From positions 52,859,204-52,923,203 of the forward strand of contig NC_133653.1 of NCBI RefSeq assembly GCF_009905375.1: 64,000 nt of DNA. The letters are read 5' to 3'. Both the position numbers and the translations under genes were made by a program. Origin of the DNA: Apium graveolens. Its lineage: Eukaryota; Streptophyta; Magnoliopsida; Apiales; Apiaceae. Positions within the stretch are counted from its first letter, which is position 1. The number at the start of each line of letters is the position of its first letter. Positions 1-12,850 of this stretch are shown here, piece after piece. The notes under the pieces were generated by a model. The model was not told the DNA's origin. It was given only the letters and a program-made list of their open reading frames with translations, and searched no databases.

Positions 1-82
1 TCTGATGTTCCAGTACATGCATGAAGCTATAAACATATAATGCTGCTTAAGTTCTTAAAAAAATTCATAATTCTTAACTCAC

Positions 83-747
83 CTTGACCCATTTTGCAAT
101 GATCTTGTCCTCTGGAGAAGAAAACCGATCCGCTGATTCCGGAATTGATGAAATTTTTTTGACCATGCCCATGGTTCTGTCAGCTGTTTTTTTTACTATC
201 TTGTTGTGAGCTTTCTTGCTCAATTTACCCTCATGCCATATTGGACGGAGCACTTGTTTGACCTTTTCTATGAGAGTAAGACGAAACTCTGTCATTGATT
301 TTGGATCCTTGGATATATCTTTACTTATCTTAACATTATCCTCTGGTACAGCCATATCGTGTCCAGTCACAGCAGTTCCTGTTTCAAGCGGAGGTAAACC
401 ATTTCCATAGTTTTGCTGGTTCGCAATATTTTGGCCAAGAGATTGTTCAAAAGATAGACATTTTGAGCTCCCACGGAAACCATCAGAAAGTATAGAATGT
501 ACTTCACCTGGTTTCGATTGTTCGGTGATATCAAGAATAGAGTTGATTCGTTTTACTGAAGACAACAAACTCTGAGTGAGAGGAAACGATGGTTGAAAGG
601 GAGTTAATGGCTCCCAACTGAATGAATCTTGTAAATGTAGAAACCTACAAGAATTTCCCTTTGCACACCACCCTTTGGCAAACGAATCACAAACAAGAAC
701 AGATCTTTCAGTCCCAACAGCATTATTGTCTCGAGGTGCAATTGTTC
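83..747 (-). pseudogene. CCCH zinc-finger gene fragment, copy 1 (open internal exon)
   Basis: A 665-nt exon read right to left and open throughout. It is bounded by an acceptor (CTTCAG just above 747) and a donor (AAG|GTGAGT at 83/82). Near its start is one CCCH finger, CDSFAKGWCAKGNSCRFLH, with spacing C-x7-C-x5-C-x3-H. The end holds a conserved stretch with LIEKVKQVLRPIWHEGKLSK and HNKIVKK, which I associate with plant C3H38/C3H55-type CCCH proteins (family recall, not a search). Such proteins are presumed RNA-binding and nuclear. The terminal exon of this copy would lie left of the window; matching terminal exons are seen ahead of copies 2-4. No 5' exons were found in the following 4.6 kb, so this is a gene fragment, although the exon itself is intact. 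It could still be transcribed. Confidence 0.75.
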
Positions 748-3700
748 CTGAAGGTGATATAAGAAAAGAATATACAAGAATAGCTTTTTAAATTAAACAA
801 AAATAGAAAAACAAGTTTTGGTGGAACCAAATGCAGAAAAGATAAATCTATATGGATGGCAACCAATAACAAAATCAAAAAGTCATTTCATTGTTTAATC
901 AACATCTGAAACTAATAATCCCTTAGACTTATACAATTAAACACTGAAAATTTATCTTAGATATTCCTCATAATTCATTGACATTTGGTAATAAAGAAGA
1001 GTTAAGATTATTTTTGGTCACCAAGATTACTTTAAATTCAACCTAATACACCTCATCAACCTATTCTATTTTTGTAATAATATACATATGACTTATGATT
1101 TCTAGGAGGCGCTAAATGGCCAACTCATATAATATTAGTTGGAAGGTTATTTACTATTTTGCTCCACCAAAGACACGAAGTCTAGCAAGAGTAAGCATAT
1201 ACCCACAGATTGGTTGGATATCCATGTTTTTGACAATTTCTAGACAAACAAATATAACTAGAGTAAGCATACACTGGAGTATGATGCATCTACATTTAAT
1301 TATTATGTTATGCATAGAAAACAAAATAAAAAGTTTGGGTGACTATGAATGTTAATTAATATTTTTATAGCGGTCACAAATGAAATATTGTTTGGCTTTT
1401 GGCCTCACTGAATAAATTAGCTACAATATGGATTTTCAGAAAATAATTTATACATATAATAAAAATATAGATAAAAAATAGAAACATCTGCGATATTCGG
1501 TTTCCCATAAGATGGTTTAATTATTAAAAAAATATTTATAGGATAAATGATATTTGTAGATAAAGATATGTGACAACCTGATCATATTCAAGTAATTAAT
1601 CAAACGGAGGCATTATAATCTAAAAAATTCATGATTTTATTGAAAAGAAAAAGAATTACACAATGTCAAATAAAAGTCAAAGAAAATATATCATCTCCAA
1701 CATATAAGTCATGAATGTTAAATAAGTGCCCTTATTGGGCCACTATTGCTTTTTATTCTCATATCACCACATATATATATTTCCAATCCTCCTTCCCTAT
1801 CAAATGTACCTTACTCTCTTTTACTTTGCTGTAATTTCACGTAGATATCAGGATAAGGAGTCGTGCCGAAAAAATTGGAGTATCAGTTAAAATTAATTTT
1901 GTTAAGTTTTGAAATTGTTTGTGGGATTTAAAAGATTTAATATTGACGGAGAATTTTGAGAAAACGGTGTTAGAGGTGGCCCACATTGCAAGGAATCCAA
2001 TATTATATCTCGAGGTTTCAAATTGTGAAAGTTCAAAGGACTGAAATGTGAAGCAACAAAAGTCGAGAGAGTAAAAAGCATTTTTGCATGTGCATGTGGC
2101 ATGCACAAGGTGCACAAGTTATATATACATACACCCCGGTTTTGCAAGAGTATGTGTAGAAATATTTGTGTAAATATGTTCTTTGCCTTTATATTTTCAT
2201 ATGAAAACTTGTTGAATTCATGTTTGGATGATCAAATAAAATATAAAATTCATCAAAAAGATCAGCTTGGCAGTTTGTACAGCTTAAAGAGATTTGATTG
2301 AATGTTTGTATTAAATTTTTTTATTTTCAAATTTCTTTAGATTTAGGTAGGTACACACACATTTATGTTTATATCTTGTTGTTATAATTTATTTTGTAGG
2401 TGTAAATACCGTACACGCTTAACATTTCAAAATGACGATATTAAACCCAAAATCTTGATTACGTTAATTTTCACATTTCATTAAATTCATACTGAGTTTA
2501 TTATCTACACGAAAAAATAATAAAAAAGAGTAGATCTGAATTTTACCCCATCCCCTTCTGTAACTCACTTAGGACCTAACACAGTTATTGATGAAATGGA
2601 TGTTTGGTCAAAGGGCTTCCACTACATTAACTCCAATCAAGTGAGCAGTGAACTATGCAACAAATTGGGAGTAGATAACAGAAAGGTGGTCACACTTTCA
2701 TGTTTGATTGAATATATATGAGAATGATCAACGTGAATCAAGTGACTATGTGCGCATAAATTATATTGCTTCACATATACATAGTTGGAAGAATTTTGGG
2801 CAACAAAAAACTTGTTCCCAGAGAATATGGGCCACTGGAGAATGAACGTGCAAACTGGGGTATAGTTTGGAGCCTTTAAGGGGGGCTTTTTTGAATGTCA
2901 TCTATGGTAGGAAAAGTTGTTTCTTTTTGATGAAAAGGGATGGAAAGAGATGGAGGTTCGAAAGGGGGTGATGGTGAAATAAGTGGCCCTTATTTGGCCA
3001 CATCACAACAACCTACTCTCCTCATCTTATCACCACATATCTCTTTCAACTTATTTAGCACTCATGTCATGCACTACTTCTATGAATACCCATCCTTATT
3101 TTATAATAATGCACATTACTCACTTCGTTCTCCCATTTCCTACTCTATAGCTACCAGATATTCCATGTAGTAGGAAACTTTCCTTGCGTTAGTTTGTGGC
3201 TAGTCATAATTGAGGGTTCACCTACTTCCCTATTATTTTATTTCGGGTGAGTTAATGTGAGTGTTTGGTTGGGTTGTAGTGATAAACGGCTATAACATTA
3301 GAATTCCATCTAGGCCTCGTAGTTCTCTAAGTTTTCTGATTAACTTTTCAAAGGATAGTTATGTCTAGTTTGGAAGAAGGAGAGAAGGAAAGGTTGTTAG
3401 AAAATAGTGATAGGGAGAAATTTCGAGGAAAGCACTTTAGTGAGTAAGGGATATACATAATAGGTATGATAGGCTGAATTTGAAAATAAATTCGGTGTAG
3501 TATATATTGATTTATAATCTCTGTTTATCTAGTGAAGTTCCTATTGTGGATGTAAGCTTGTTGAACCACATCAAATTTCCCCTCTCTTTTACTATATTTT
3601 TGGTTCATTATCTTCTCGAACATATTTGGGTATGCAAATTACAAACACTTTTTAATTTGTACCAACACGATTGACTTATATTGATACATCTTTTCTATTG

Positions 3701-5385
3701 ACATAACAACTTGCAATTGTGCACACCCTTTCTAATCATTGTCAATATGTTCTTGTAAATTTATCAATGATTTACATCTTCAAACCATTTATAATGATGC
3801 AAATTGTTAGTTATTTGTATTAAAATCAGTATTTACATGTTTGCGATCACAAAAACTCAAAAATATGCATAAGCTTCTCTTTGAATATACATTACTTACA
3901 ATTCACATGAATAAAGCTTACTATTTCTTGATTATATATTACTTAAACACTAAATACACCCTTATTTATTATTATTTTTTAACCATATTTGTATCCAAAA
4001 ATTAATTTTGTGCCATAATTAAATTTTCAGAAGTCCAAAATATTCAACATTTTCTTCAAAAAGTTGCAAAGAAATACAAAAAGTGTATGTATCAATAATT
4101 AGCGACCTCTGTTTTTTCATACACATGAATTTCATAAAACTGAAAAAGAACTTTCAATCAATTTTGACAATACAATCTGGAATAAACTCAAAATAAAAAG
4201 TTAATAACATATACCAAATTATTCTGAATCTTCATAAAATGAAAGGTAGCCTACTATTTGAGTATAAAAATATAAGGTAAGCCTAAATCACTAAACCCAA
4301 ACTTACCATTAACACAACCTCACAAATTGAAAAAAATCACAAGATCAATCTAGTGACATAGTTACACAGTTACATATAGACATAAATATATGCATATGTA
4401 CATATATATATGCATATATACATAACATTAAGTGCAATAAATTAATAGATACACCAACACACACATAATTATATATGCACACATAAGAAAAGGCTATAAG
4501 TTGATCAAATGCTAACCATTTCGCTGAATTTGATTAAATATTGAGGGATTTGCATTTTGAGAGCCCAATTGATAGGAGATGGCATTGTGAAGGTGAATTT
4601 CATTATTAGAATTTGACATTTTTGATGGTGAAATTTTAATTTTTGTTGTGTTTGGTGAGTATGAGTGTCTTTTGGGCAGGGTTTCGAATTGGGGGTGAGT
4701 GCCCTATAGAGGTACTTAATAGTATCGATTCTACTCTTTAGAGCAGTGTATTTAGAGCAGTATATTTGCATAAATTTTATATTAAAAGAATTGTTTAAAT
4801 AAAAGAATGGGTGTATTTAATTTGGATTCTATATGAATTTTTTAATTTCAATAGGTATATTCAACAAAGATTTTAAAAAATCTTACAAACTCCAATGGTA
4901 TTGTATATGTATTTCAAAAACTTTATTCAATCGAGATTAAATAATCTTAAAATCTATGAATATTCGATACGGGCTATATACAATCTAAAAAAATATAGTG
5001 ATATTAAAAATAATGACTTTAAAGGATTTTAAAATTTCATAGATTTTGTTGGATTTTATAGTGTATGTTACACTTTTTGAAATCTCGCCTCTGCATATAA
5101 TCGTAAATTAGCTACAATCTATCGAAATTTATGAACTCTCATTTTTTTACTAGAATTTGAATCTAATACACTTTCTTAAATAAAATTTTGCTTTTATACT
5201 AACTCATCTTTTAATTTCTCCTTATAAAATTTATCGAATTTTTTGACAATTTGCATATTAGATATTGTAAGTTTATATTTCGAGCTAAATTTTAATAAAT
5301 GTAATCTAATAATCTATAACTTGATCTTTTTAACCTTTATTTTATCATTCGTTGGGAAATAATTTGACTTCAAAATAGTTGTTTA
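748..5385. other. Noncoding flank shared by U1, U2 (in part) and U3
   Basis: AT-rich DNA upstream of the zinc-finger exon, closely matched at about 33768-38391 and in part at 18801-19193 plus 23358-24860. I see no recognisable upstream zinc-finger exons. A 92-codon minus-strand frame at 1837-2115 stays open in all three copies (24065-24343, 34870-35148) but has no recognisable domain. A TATA-like ATATATACATACACC lies near 2118 on the plus strand. Around 4375-4480 is a run of alternating ATATATGCATATGTACAT. No gene is called here. Confidence 0.6.
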
Positions 5386-5394
5386 TTAATATGA
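5386..5394. repeat. MULE target-site duplication, left (U1)
   Basis: TTAATATGA immediately before the MULE left end. It is paired with TTAATGTGA at 8752-8760. The identical TTAATATGA precedes the U3 MULE at 38392-38400. Confidence 0.9.
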
Positions 5395-5977
5395 GGCTTA
5401 ATGACCTTTTGGCCATTATGCATATCAGCCCCAAAAATATGAACTCATACATTTTGGCCCCTAAATTATTATGTATCGTTCCCTTCAGCACGTATCGGCA
5501 TTTAAACGACATCTCAGCCCATATCGGAGAGGTAAAAATGTCTTTTACTAAATTTGCTCCCTAACTATTGATGTTTTTACAGTCTTTGAACCCTAGTGTT
5601 GCGAAGGCTTCCGTTTCTCTCAAATTAAACATCATAAACTCAATATTAGTGGCGATTATAGTGGCGATTAACAATTTTTGAGCTAGGATTGTCCGGATCA
5701 TTCAATGGCATATAGCGACGACACCTGTGTTGGTATCTCTCTTATCCTCCTTTTATATTTTACTGATAAATATTGCATATTTGGATCGATTGGTTGAATA
5801 TAATGCTTAAAATACTGGGTATGTTTATTTTTGTTAATGTTTATCCATTTATTATGTTTACCCAGTAGTTCTTGACCTTTGATTTATTTGTGTGTTAAAC
5901 CTAATGAGTAAATAATGTAGTCGGATGTATATATTTGTGTGTTAAATGTGTTTACATCCATTTATTTTCTGTTGAAG

Positions 5978-7337
5978 GTGATGATGTTGTAATAATGTTT
6001 TGTTTTATGGTGGGAAGTTAAAATGGGTTCCAAGAACTGAATATATAGGAGGTAAAGTCATTGTGTATCATTTCCGAGACCTTGATGAAATTACTTTAGA
6101 AAATCTTAAAGGGTTGACTAAGGCGTTGGGTTATGCGGGCTTTGGTTCTCTGTATTTCTGACTGTGTAAGAGAGAGTTGGAAGTGGGGTTAGTGTTAGTA
6201 AAAAAATGAAGTAGATGTATCTACAATGAAGTCTTATGCTTTAGAGAATGATAATAAAATAGATGTGTATGTCTACCATTCGAATGAGGAAGCATTAGTA
6301 CCATTTGAAGATCAAAATTTTCAAAGGAGCGAAGGAGATGACAACAATGATGTAGGAGATTGGAGTGATGAAATTGATGATTATGACTTTGTTGATAGTG
6401 ACTACTTTATGATAGATGATGACCTTCTTTTTTTCTAAGAATGTAGATTAGGAAGTTGAATGGATTGGTAAACTTAAGCAAAGACTTGGCCTAAGTGAAG
6501 AGAGACAGGTTGAGAGGGATGTGGTCACGATGGGTGAATATGACCATGATGATCTGGAGAGCCGGGCAGACAATTAAATTGAAGATATCATTCTGACTGA
6601 GAAGAGGAGAAAAGCATTTCCAGTGTTTAAAGAGAAAGAAAACCCAAAGTGGAGAGTTCGAATGATATTCACTAATCATAGACAGTGCAGGAAGGTAATA
6701 CAGGATTATAGTGCTACTGATGGGAGGGTCATAAGGTTCAGGAAAGGTGAAAGAACTAGGTTCAGGGCTATGTGTTAACCACCATGTCTTGGACTTTATT
6801 TACATCATTAAATTTTGACAAAAGCATGCTAATAAAAACTGTGGGACCATGTATATTTATTCCTTTTTCTTTATCTTCTCTAATGTACCTTTTGGACTGT
6901 GTATTATTTAATAACTGACCATTTCTTTATTGCATTTGCAGACCATATATATGCGAGAGAGCAAGTTGGGTTACCCCTCATCAATTCTGGGTTTTTATGC
7001 AGAAAATACCTCCGATATTTCAAAATTAAAGCCTTTCACAAGACTGTGTTGAAGGATTTGCAAATAGATTTCAAACATCATATTCTCAGCAAAGAAAAAG
7101 AAAGTGCATAAAGATTATAAATGGATCCCAGGATGAGCAGTTCCAGAAGCTATTAGATTATAGAACAGAGTTCTTGAAAAGGAATCCCAACTCCAAAGTT
7201 GAGATTGAGATAGACCCAGGTCAGATCTGGATTAGTGGTTTCTATACATTTATCAAGTCAAATTCTTTTTTAATTATTAACAATGTTATATCTACCTCTT
7301 GCAGAACATGAAGGTACCTTCAAGAGGATGTACATAT
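5978..7337 (+). pseudogene. MULE transposase remnant (MuDR type), U1
   Basis: Same layout as the better preserved U3 copy (38985-40852). A PB1-like N-terminal region lies at about 5978-6230, followed by an acidic linker rich in D and E (6226-6438). A MuDR-domain stretch (FRKGERTRFRAMC near 6740) and a piece of the next domain (about 6950-7240) follow. It is broken by several stops and frameshifts, and by the CACTA-like insertion at 7338 just before the catalytic MULE domain. It cannot encode a working transposase. Confidence 0.75.
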
Positions 7338-8565
7338 CACTACGCCGTAAGTGCACATAGGCAACGGTTTTTATCCAGCGTTCCACGAAAAGCGTTGCAT
7401 TATCTACAAAATTTTCAGTTTATTGCAACACAGTGGTGAAAACGTTGTGGTACATTGAAGCTACCGTTGCTAATATATGTTAGTGTTGCGCAGCATGCAA
7501 AAGTAGAGGTTATAGCGTTGCATTAGATATTTTTTTATTTATTAAATGCTGACATAGAAAATAAATCTGAGTTGGCATATTGGGGACCCACGGGTGTTTA
7601 CGTGGCATGCTGACGTGTCATGCCACAACAACATTTTGGGCCCCGCATGTGGGACCCACCGGTGACGTGGCATGCTAATGTGGCACCAGTGGGTCCCAAA
7701 ATGCTGACGTGGCATGCTGAAGTGGTACATAGTGGGGCCCACTTGTTTACATGGCAGCTAACGTGGCACTTCAGGCATTGCAATTGCTTTATGGTGTTGC
7801 AATTGATTATTTAGAGTTGACTTCGTTATTGTAATATTCTTAAAATTTATTTGTTATATTCATGTTCTAATTTTTTTTAAATAATTTTTAATTTATCCAA
7901 CCGTACAGTTGTTATTTCCTACTAGTTTTAGAGATGTTTATTTTTTTTAAAAAAATAAATTTTGTATCACATGTTTTTTTAATAGTCAAACCCCGGTACA
8001 CACGAGTTCATATTGCGTAGTCTTGTTCCGGGTGGTGATTTTATTTTTTTAAAAATTTTGCTCAACAATCCAACCGTGCGGATGATGATCCTACTAATTT
8101 TAGAGATGTCTAAATGTTTTTAAAAAAATTTAGATTTTATATCGTGTGTTTTTATAATAGTCAAATTACAGTCAACACGGTTCCTATAACCAAGACTTGT
8201 CCCAAGTGGTGATTGCATTTTTTTTAAAATTCTTGTTCAATGATCCAACCGTACGGATGATGTTACCTTCTAATTTTAGAGATGTTTAATTTTTTTTTAA
8301 AAAAAATAGATTTTATATCACGTGCTTTTTAATAGTCAAATTACGGTCAACACAGGTTCCTGTTACCTAATATTGTCAAATTAGATTTTATATCACGTGC
8401 TTTTTAATAGTCAAATTAGATTTTATATCACGTGCTTTTTAATAGTGATTATGCAATTTTTTTAAAATTCTTGTTTAACGATCCAACCGTACGGATGATG
8501 ATACCTACTAATTTTAAAAATGTGTAATTTTTTTAAAAAATTATTAGATTTTATAGAGTCTATTT
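7338..8565 (+). mobile_element. CACTA-like element nested in the U1 MULE (right end not resolved)
   Basis: Begins CACTACGCCGTAAGTGCAC at a point where U3 is uninterrupted (U3 continues ...GTACATATGCTTAGG). Terminal CACTA and repeated short motifs near the end (variants of GCGTTGCA at about 7390-7520 and 7795) are typical of CACTA subterminal regions. A GC-rich block of repeated ACGTGGCATGCT follows (7590-7775), then AT-rich DNA with about four copies of a 175-bp repeat. No transposase is seen, so it is non-autonomous. I could not find a clean ...TAGTG right end before the MULE right TIR starts near 8568, so the right limit is approximate. Confidence 0.6.
7880..8560. repeat. ~175-bp repeat units inside the CACTA-like element
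   Basis: The landmark ATCCAACCGT recurs at about 7895, 8068, 8243 and 8481, giving spacings of 173, 175 and 238. The last interval is lengthened by a short internal duplication of TTTTATATCACGTGCTTTTTAA. The landmark is the reverse complement of ACGGTTGGAT in the satellite array at 51820-54232, so both arrays share a monomer. Confidence 0.7.
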
Positions 8566-8760
8566 TGGATGGAAGCAAATTTATAAAACGACATTTTTAC
8601 CCTCTGGGTTTGCCCGAGATGTCATTTTAGTGCCGAAAAGGATGACAGGGAATGATACACTATAATTTAGGGGCCAAAAGGTATGAGTTCATACTTTTGG
8701 GGCTTATAGGTATAATCGCCCAGACTTTAAGGGATAAAAGGGCATTAAGCCTTAATGTGA

Positions 8761-10277
8761 ACTGTTGGTAACTTTCAATATTGGTTCATATATAGCGGGA
8801 ACCCAATATATCTGGGAGGAGATCCCTCGAAGTGTATTCAATAAGGTAATAACAAGTCATAAGGATGAAACTGTAGTACCTTTAATGTATATATGTATAT
8901 ATACTCATGTATCTGATTCTACCCGATGTAAACCTCGAGAGATAGTGATACTGCTAGTATGGAAAGAGTTCTTAGAACTCTTAATGGGGTCAATCTTAAG
9001 ATGAGATGTTAGTCATACATCTTTATAGAATTCCAACTAAACGAATATTATTTTGAGGTTGCAATTTGAGGAAAGGGTTATTCCTAGAAGCATTCGATAA
9101 ACAGGATCGGGACATGACCATTAACATCTCCAAATCGTAGATCGGCATCATAGACATTGAATTTTCATCATCTATGAAGTGTTATTACACCAAAAAGAAA
9201 AAAAATCAAGGTGAAATATTCTATATATATCCACTACAATTTGAAGTAGGAGACTTAAAAGGGTTCAGACCCAGAAGTGTACCAACTGTGAACAACAAGT
9301 CATGAGCATAATATGCATTTCTATATGAATTTGTGGGGGATTTTTAGAAAATTGAAAGTTTAAGGCACAAATTAGATGTGTTTTTGATATAATTTCTGGA
9401 AACTAATAAGTGGAAGTCATTTCTTTCTATTAGGATGTAAACTTTCATATTTGGATCTAAGACATTTTCTTAGTGACATTCATGAAGAAATTAGTGCAAA
9501 ACTGCTAATTTGTATAAATGTTATTTTAGTTTTAGTTGACAAGTGAGTTGTGAATTCTCTTGACATGTTCACGACTGAGTCTTGGCTCACGGCTTATGAG
9601 TAAAAAAAAGATGCGTTGTTCTGTCATGGGACATCAATGTAGGGCTCATGAGCAAAAAAAGGTTAAAGGGCTTTTGACTAATAAAAGAGAATATGATTGG
9701 CTGAGAACTAGTTCATTAACTCGATCAGGCATGTTTCCGAGATGATCTAGTCAAAAATAAATTATAAAACCAATTTAAAATTAGAGATAATTTTTTTAGC
9801 TTCGCGTGGACAGGTGGATGGTGTTGCGTGAAATAATAAAGTGCAAGTGTACAATGGTAAAAAAGTAATATAGTAATAAATACTAAATTTATTTCCTCAA
9901 GGATTGTAAGTTTGTATAAGCTGTAAATAATATCCAACAATTGGTCTGTAGAACACAAGAATTAAAGTTTTTGATTTATCTAATTAAACTAATTAAAAAC
10001 TAGATTAACAAACTAATAATATGCTAGCAAAGAGAGTTGGATGTTCGAATATGAGAAGTCGAGCCAAGATAATTACTTCACTCTAATATGTTCGTTCATG
10101 TCAGTAATAATGCAGTGTAATACTACAATAAGAGCACAACTCACTAGCTAGAATTCAATGGTCGTAGGTTCCTCTCGAAATCACTACGATATAAATTCTA
10201 TAAAATAAACTAACATATGTCTATGCCAATTTACTCTTCAGAAATTATTTGAGCACATTTCACAAAGCTATGCATGG
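8761..10277. other. Unassigned U1-specific sequence
   Basis: AT-rich DNA between the MULE right target duplication and an LTR-like segment, with no counterpart in U3. Small open frames (8765-9004, 9560-9745) show no recognisable domain. Probably old transposon debris. Confidence 0.4.
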
Positions 10278-12620
10278 TGTGACGCCCTCAAACTTGGGGT
10301 TAAGAATGAGGACCCACAACACTAATTCACTAATATAATATAGCAGAGGAAATATAATAAACCCCGAAAACTACTAGGATCTAAACAGGATAAAGTATGA
10401 GACAAGATTATAACTACCAACCAGGATATTATAATTACAACCCTTATTATAAATAAATCCAAATTATTCGATTCTGACTTGAAATCAGCAGATAACCTTA
10501 AAGTATCTGAACCAGCTATTATAATTCCTACCAACTATTATAATTCCTACCAACTATCGTCGCTTCCTCACACATCATCAACCTGATCTGTCACCTAAAA
10601 TCTGATGGTACGGAAAGGGCCGCTAGGACCGCTAGGAACGCTCTTATGAGCGGTGCGTCTAAGTCTGGCCATCTTCTTGCTTAACTGCCATGGTTAGATC
10701 AACACAAATAAATGAGCAAAAAGGCTCAGCAAGTAACTATTAAAACAATTTCTAAATATTATGACAGTAGAGGCATTCTTATTTTTAACAAACTAGGTGA
10801 CAGTATATTAACAATATCTAGGAAAGGAATTCAAAATAGGGTTTCAAGGCTTTCAAGATTCGAGCCTTGTCTATCAATATTTCATAAGTTCAAATGATAG
10901 GGTTCTCAGAGAGATTCTTATAACTTTTGTGAAGATCAAACCAAGCTTTGAAAGCAAGGTATTAAAAAGGCTGTTATCATGATAGTTTTAAGGAAAGGTA
11001 CGTTAATATGGCACAAGTTTACTATCATAAGAATCTAGGTTAACAAGGTATTGGGTATGAAAGATTAATTACGTCACTTAGGGTCAAAAGATTTTAAGGG
11101 TAACAAGAAATAAATACATGGTTTATGTACTTGAAACAAATGAACTAATAACAAGGTTTTATCACGAGGTTTAATAATAGTATTAAGAGGATTTTTTACT
11201 TTCTCAATGCATAACATCAACATCTCTCTATAATAAAATCACAATAGAAGGCAGAGTTACTTGCCTCAAGAAGCTTTCCTTTTTCACGGGATTTGAGCTA
11301 CTGTAACTTAAGACCTCTTTTTCTTTCATATCCTGAATGCCTTCGCTTTCCAAATCTACAATACAAACGAACCCTAATTAGAAACCTTATCAATTCCCGA
11401 CATTTCTCAGAATGTCTAACTTTCTACCCCAAACGTATTATTCACTTTTCTTTTTATACTTATATCACTCGTAACACATAATAGGTTAGCACCTTTATAC
11501 GCTTTATACCTTCGATTCACTCATCACTTTAAATATAGCAAGCAATCACGTATTCACATAATCTGACACACTTCATTTATAACCAAATCACATTAAATCA
11601 TATCATCTATAATCCTGCTACATATCTATAATTTCTTTCAAAAATAGGGCATGACGTATTCATAAATACGTTATTCCATTTCTCAATAATAACAATCAAC
11701 AACAACCATTTTAGCACTTACTAATACATATCTACTACATGCAAATTCAATTCTATATTTAATCCATCTCACATGTCCCGAAATTTACATAATTTATACC
11801 CAAAGTATAACAAAACCTCGAATCCAATACCGAACCAAGTACTGTTTCTTCTTTAACATTCTGAAACCTACTTAATACATTCAATAAATTATATAACAAA
11901 CTCATAATCATTCGAACCAAATTTATCAATTAAAATAAAAAATAACTGTATTTTAAACATAAAATATGAACCAAAACAAGGATGCGAAACCGGAAAATTT
12001 TCAGGATTTCATAAAAATGTCATGCAATAATAATCACTATTAATTAATCCACAAAATAATCCGCAAAACGCATCATTTGAATATCCTACTGAGACTCATA
12101 TAATGCCTGAAATCACAACACAACCAATAATCAATAAAAATCACATCTTTCAAATATTCATTTGTTTAAAACATTAATAAATTCACATCACATCAACATT
12201 TTATTATCAATTAATCAAAACCAAAAACACATACACATTCACTATAATCGATATATATCACTTAATCGAGATATTCAAACAATCAAACATTAATTCATAA
12301 AAATTTAGAAAATCTAAAATTACGAAACCGAGCAAACAAACTCACGGAAATATCAGCGAGAAATACAGCCAAATCATCAGCATCAATCTTCGCACCAGCT
12401 TTCGCAACTCTATATACTTCAAATCGGTAAAAACAAAAAAAAAATATGAAAACCCAAACCAAAGAATCTTAAAATATGAAAATAAACTAAAGAAAATATG
12501 GAGAAACAGTACATAATCTTACTAATTGAAAGCTAACCGAGAATCCTAAGATGGGTTGAAATAATCTGGCTTAGTTTGTACTAAATTTCAATTAGGGTTC
12601 ATATCTTCTTATAAAGGGGT
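10278..12620 (-). mobile_element. Ty3/gypsy LTR-like segment, minus orientation
   Basis: Starts TGTGACGCCCTCAAACTTGG. Reversed, this ends ...GAGGGCGTCACA, resembling the LTR 3' end of the gypsy element at 48851-48858 (GTGTTACA). The stretch GAGCAAAAAGGCTCAGCAAG near 10713 matches, in reverse, the motif around 48510-48545 of that LTR. A TATA-like TTTATAAGAAG (reverse strand, near 12608) could be the LTR promoter. There is no primer-binding site left of 10278 and no second LTR, so it is a solo or truncated LTR. Its right boundary is uncertain. Confidence 0.5.
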
Positions 12621-12627
12621 TTTTTGT

Positions 12628-12850
12628 TAAAGCCCGAGGGAGAGAGCGAGGCGTGAGAGAGAGCAGGAGGGAGGGGAGAGAGGGAGAGGGGGGAGCGGGT
12701 GAGAGAGATTTGTGTAGTAAAATTAGGGTTAAAGTTTGATGAGGGAGGGAGAGACAATGAGGGAGAGAGGGACGGTGACGGAGTGAATGAGAGAGAGTAG
12801 AGATTGAGAGAGATGGTGAAGAGTGAGAGAGAAGGTGGTCGAGGGTGAAA
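12628..12850. repeat. GA-rich low-complexity tract
   Basis: Long runs of GAGAG/GGGAG on the plus strand. The proline/serine-rich reverse frames over it are products of composition. A related tract with similar flanking sequence occurs at 40883-41022 in U3. Confidence 0.8.

Larger units (their letters stand above)
5395..8751 (+). mobile_element. MULE (Mutator-like) DNA transposon, U1 copy
   Basis: The left end, GGCTTAATGACC..., and the right end, ...GGGCATTAAGCC, form long terminal inverted repeats of roughly 180 bp (about 5395-5575 and 8568-8751). The element is flanked by 9-bp target duplications, TTAATATGA (5386-5394) and TTAATGTGA (8752-8760), with one mismatch. Nine-base duplications and long TIRs are the MULE hallmark. 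The interior holds decayed transposase sequence, then a nested CACTA-like insertion from 7338. The same element sits at the same site in U3 (left end 38401), so it predates the U1/U3 duplication. Confidence 0.9.

Noticed and set aside
2940..3170. 76-codon plus-strand frame also present at 35957-36184
   Set aside because: Kept open only because U1 and U3 are recent duplicates; contains frame-changing differences and no domain.
7542..7814. His/Cys-rich frames on both strands
   Set aside because: They arise from the repeated ACGTGGCATGC block of the CACTA-like element.
12599..12620. TATA-like sequence as a host gene promoter
   Set aside because: Better explained as the promoter of an LTR-like segment; no host gene follows on either strand.
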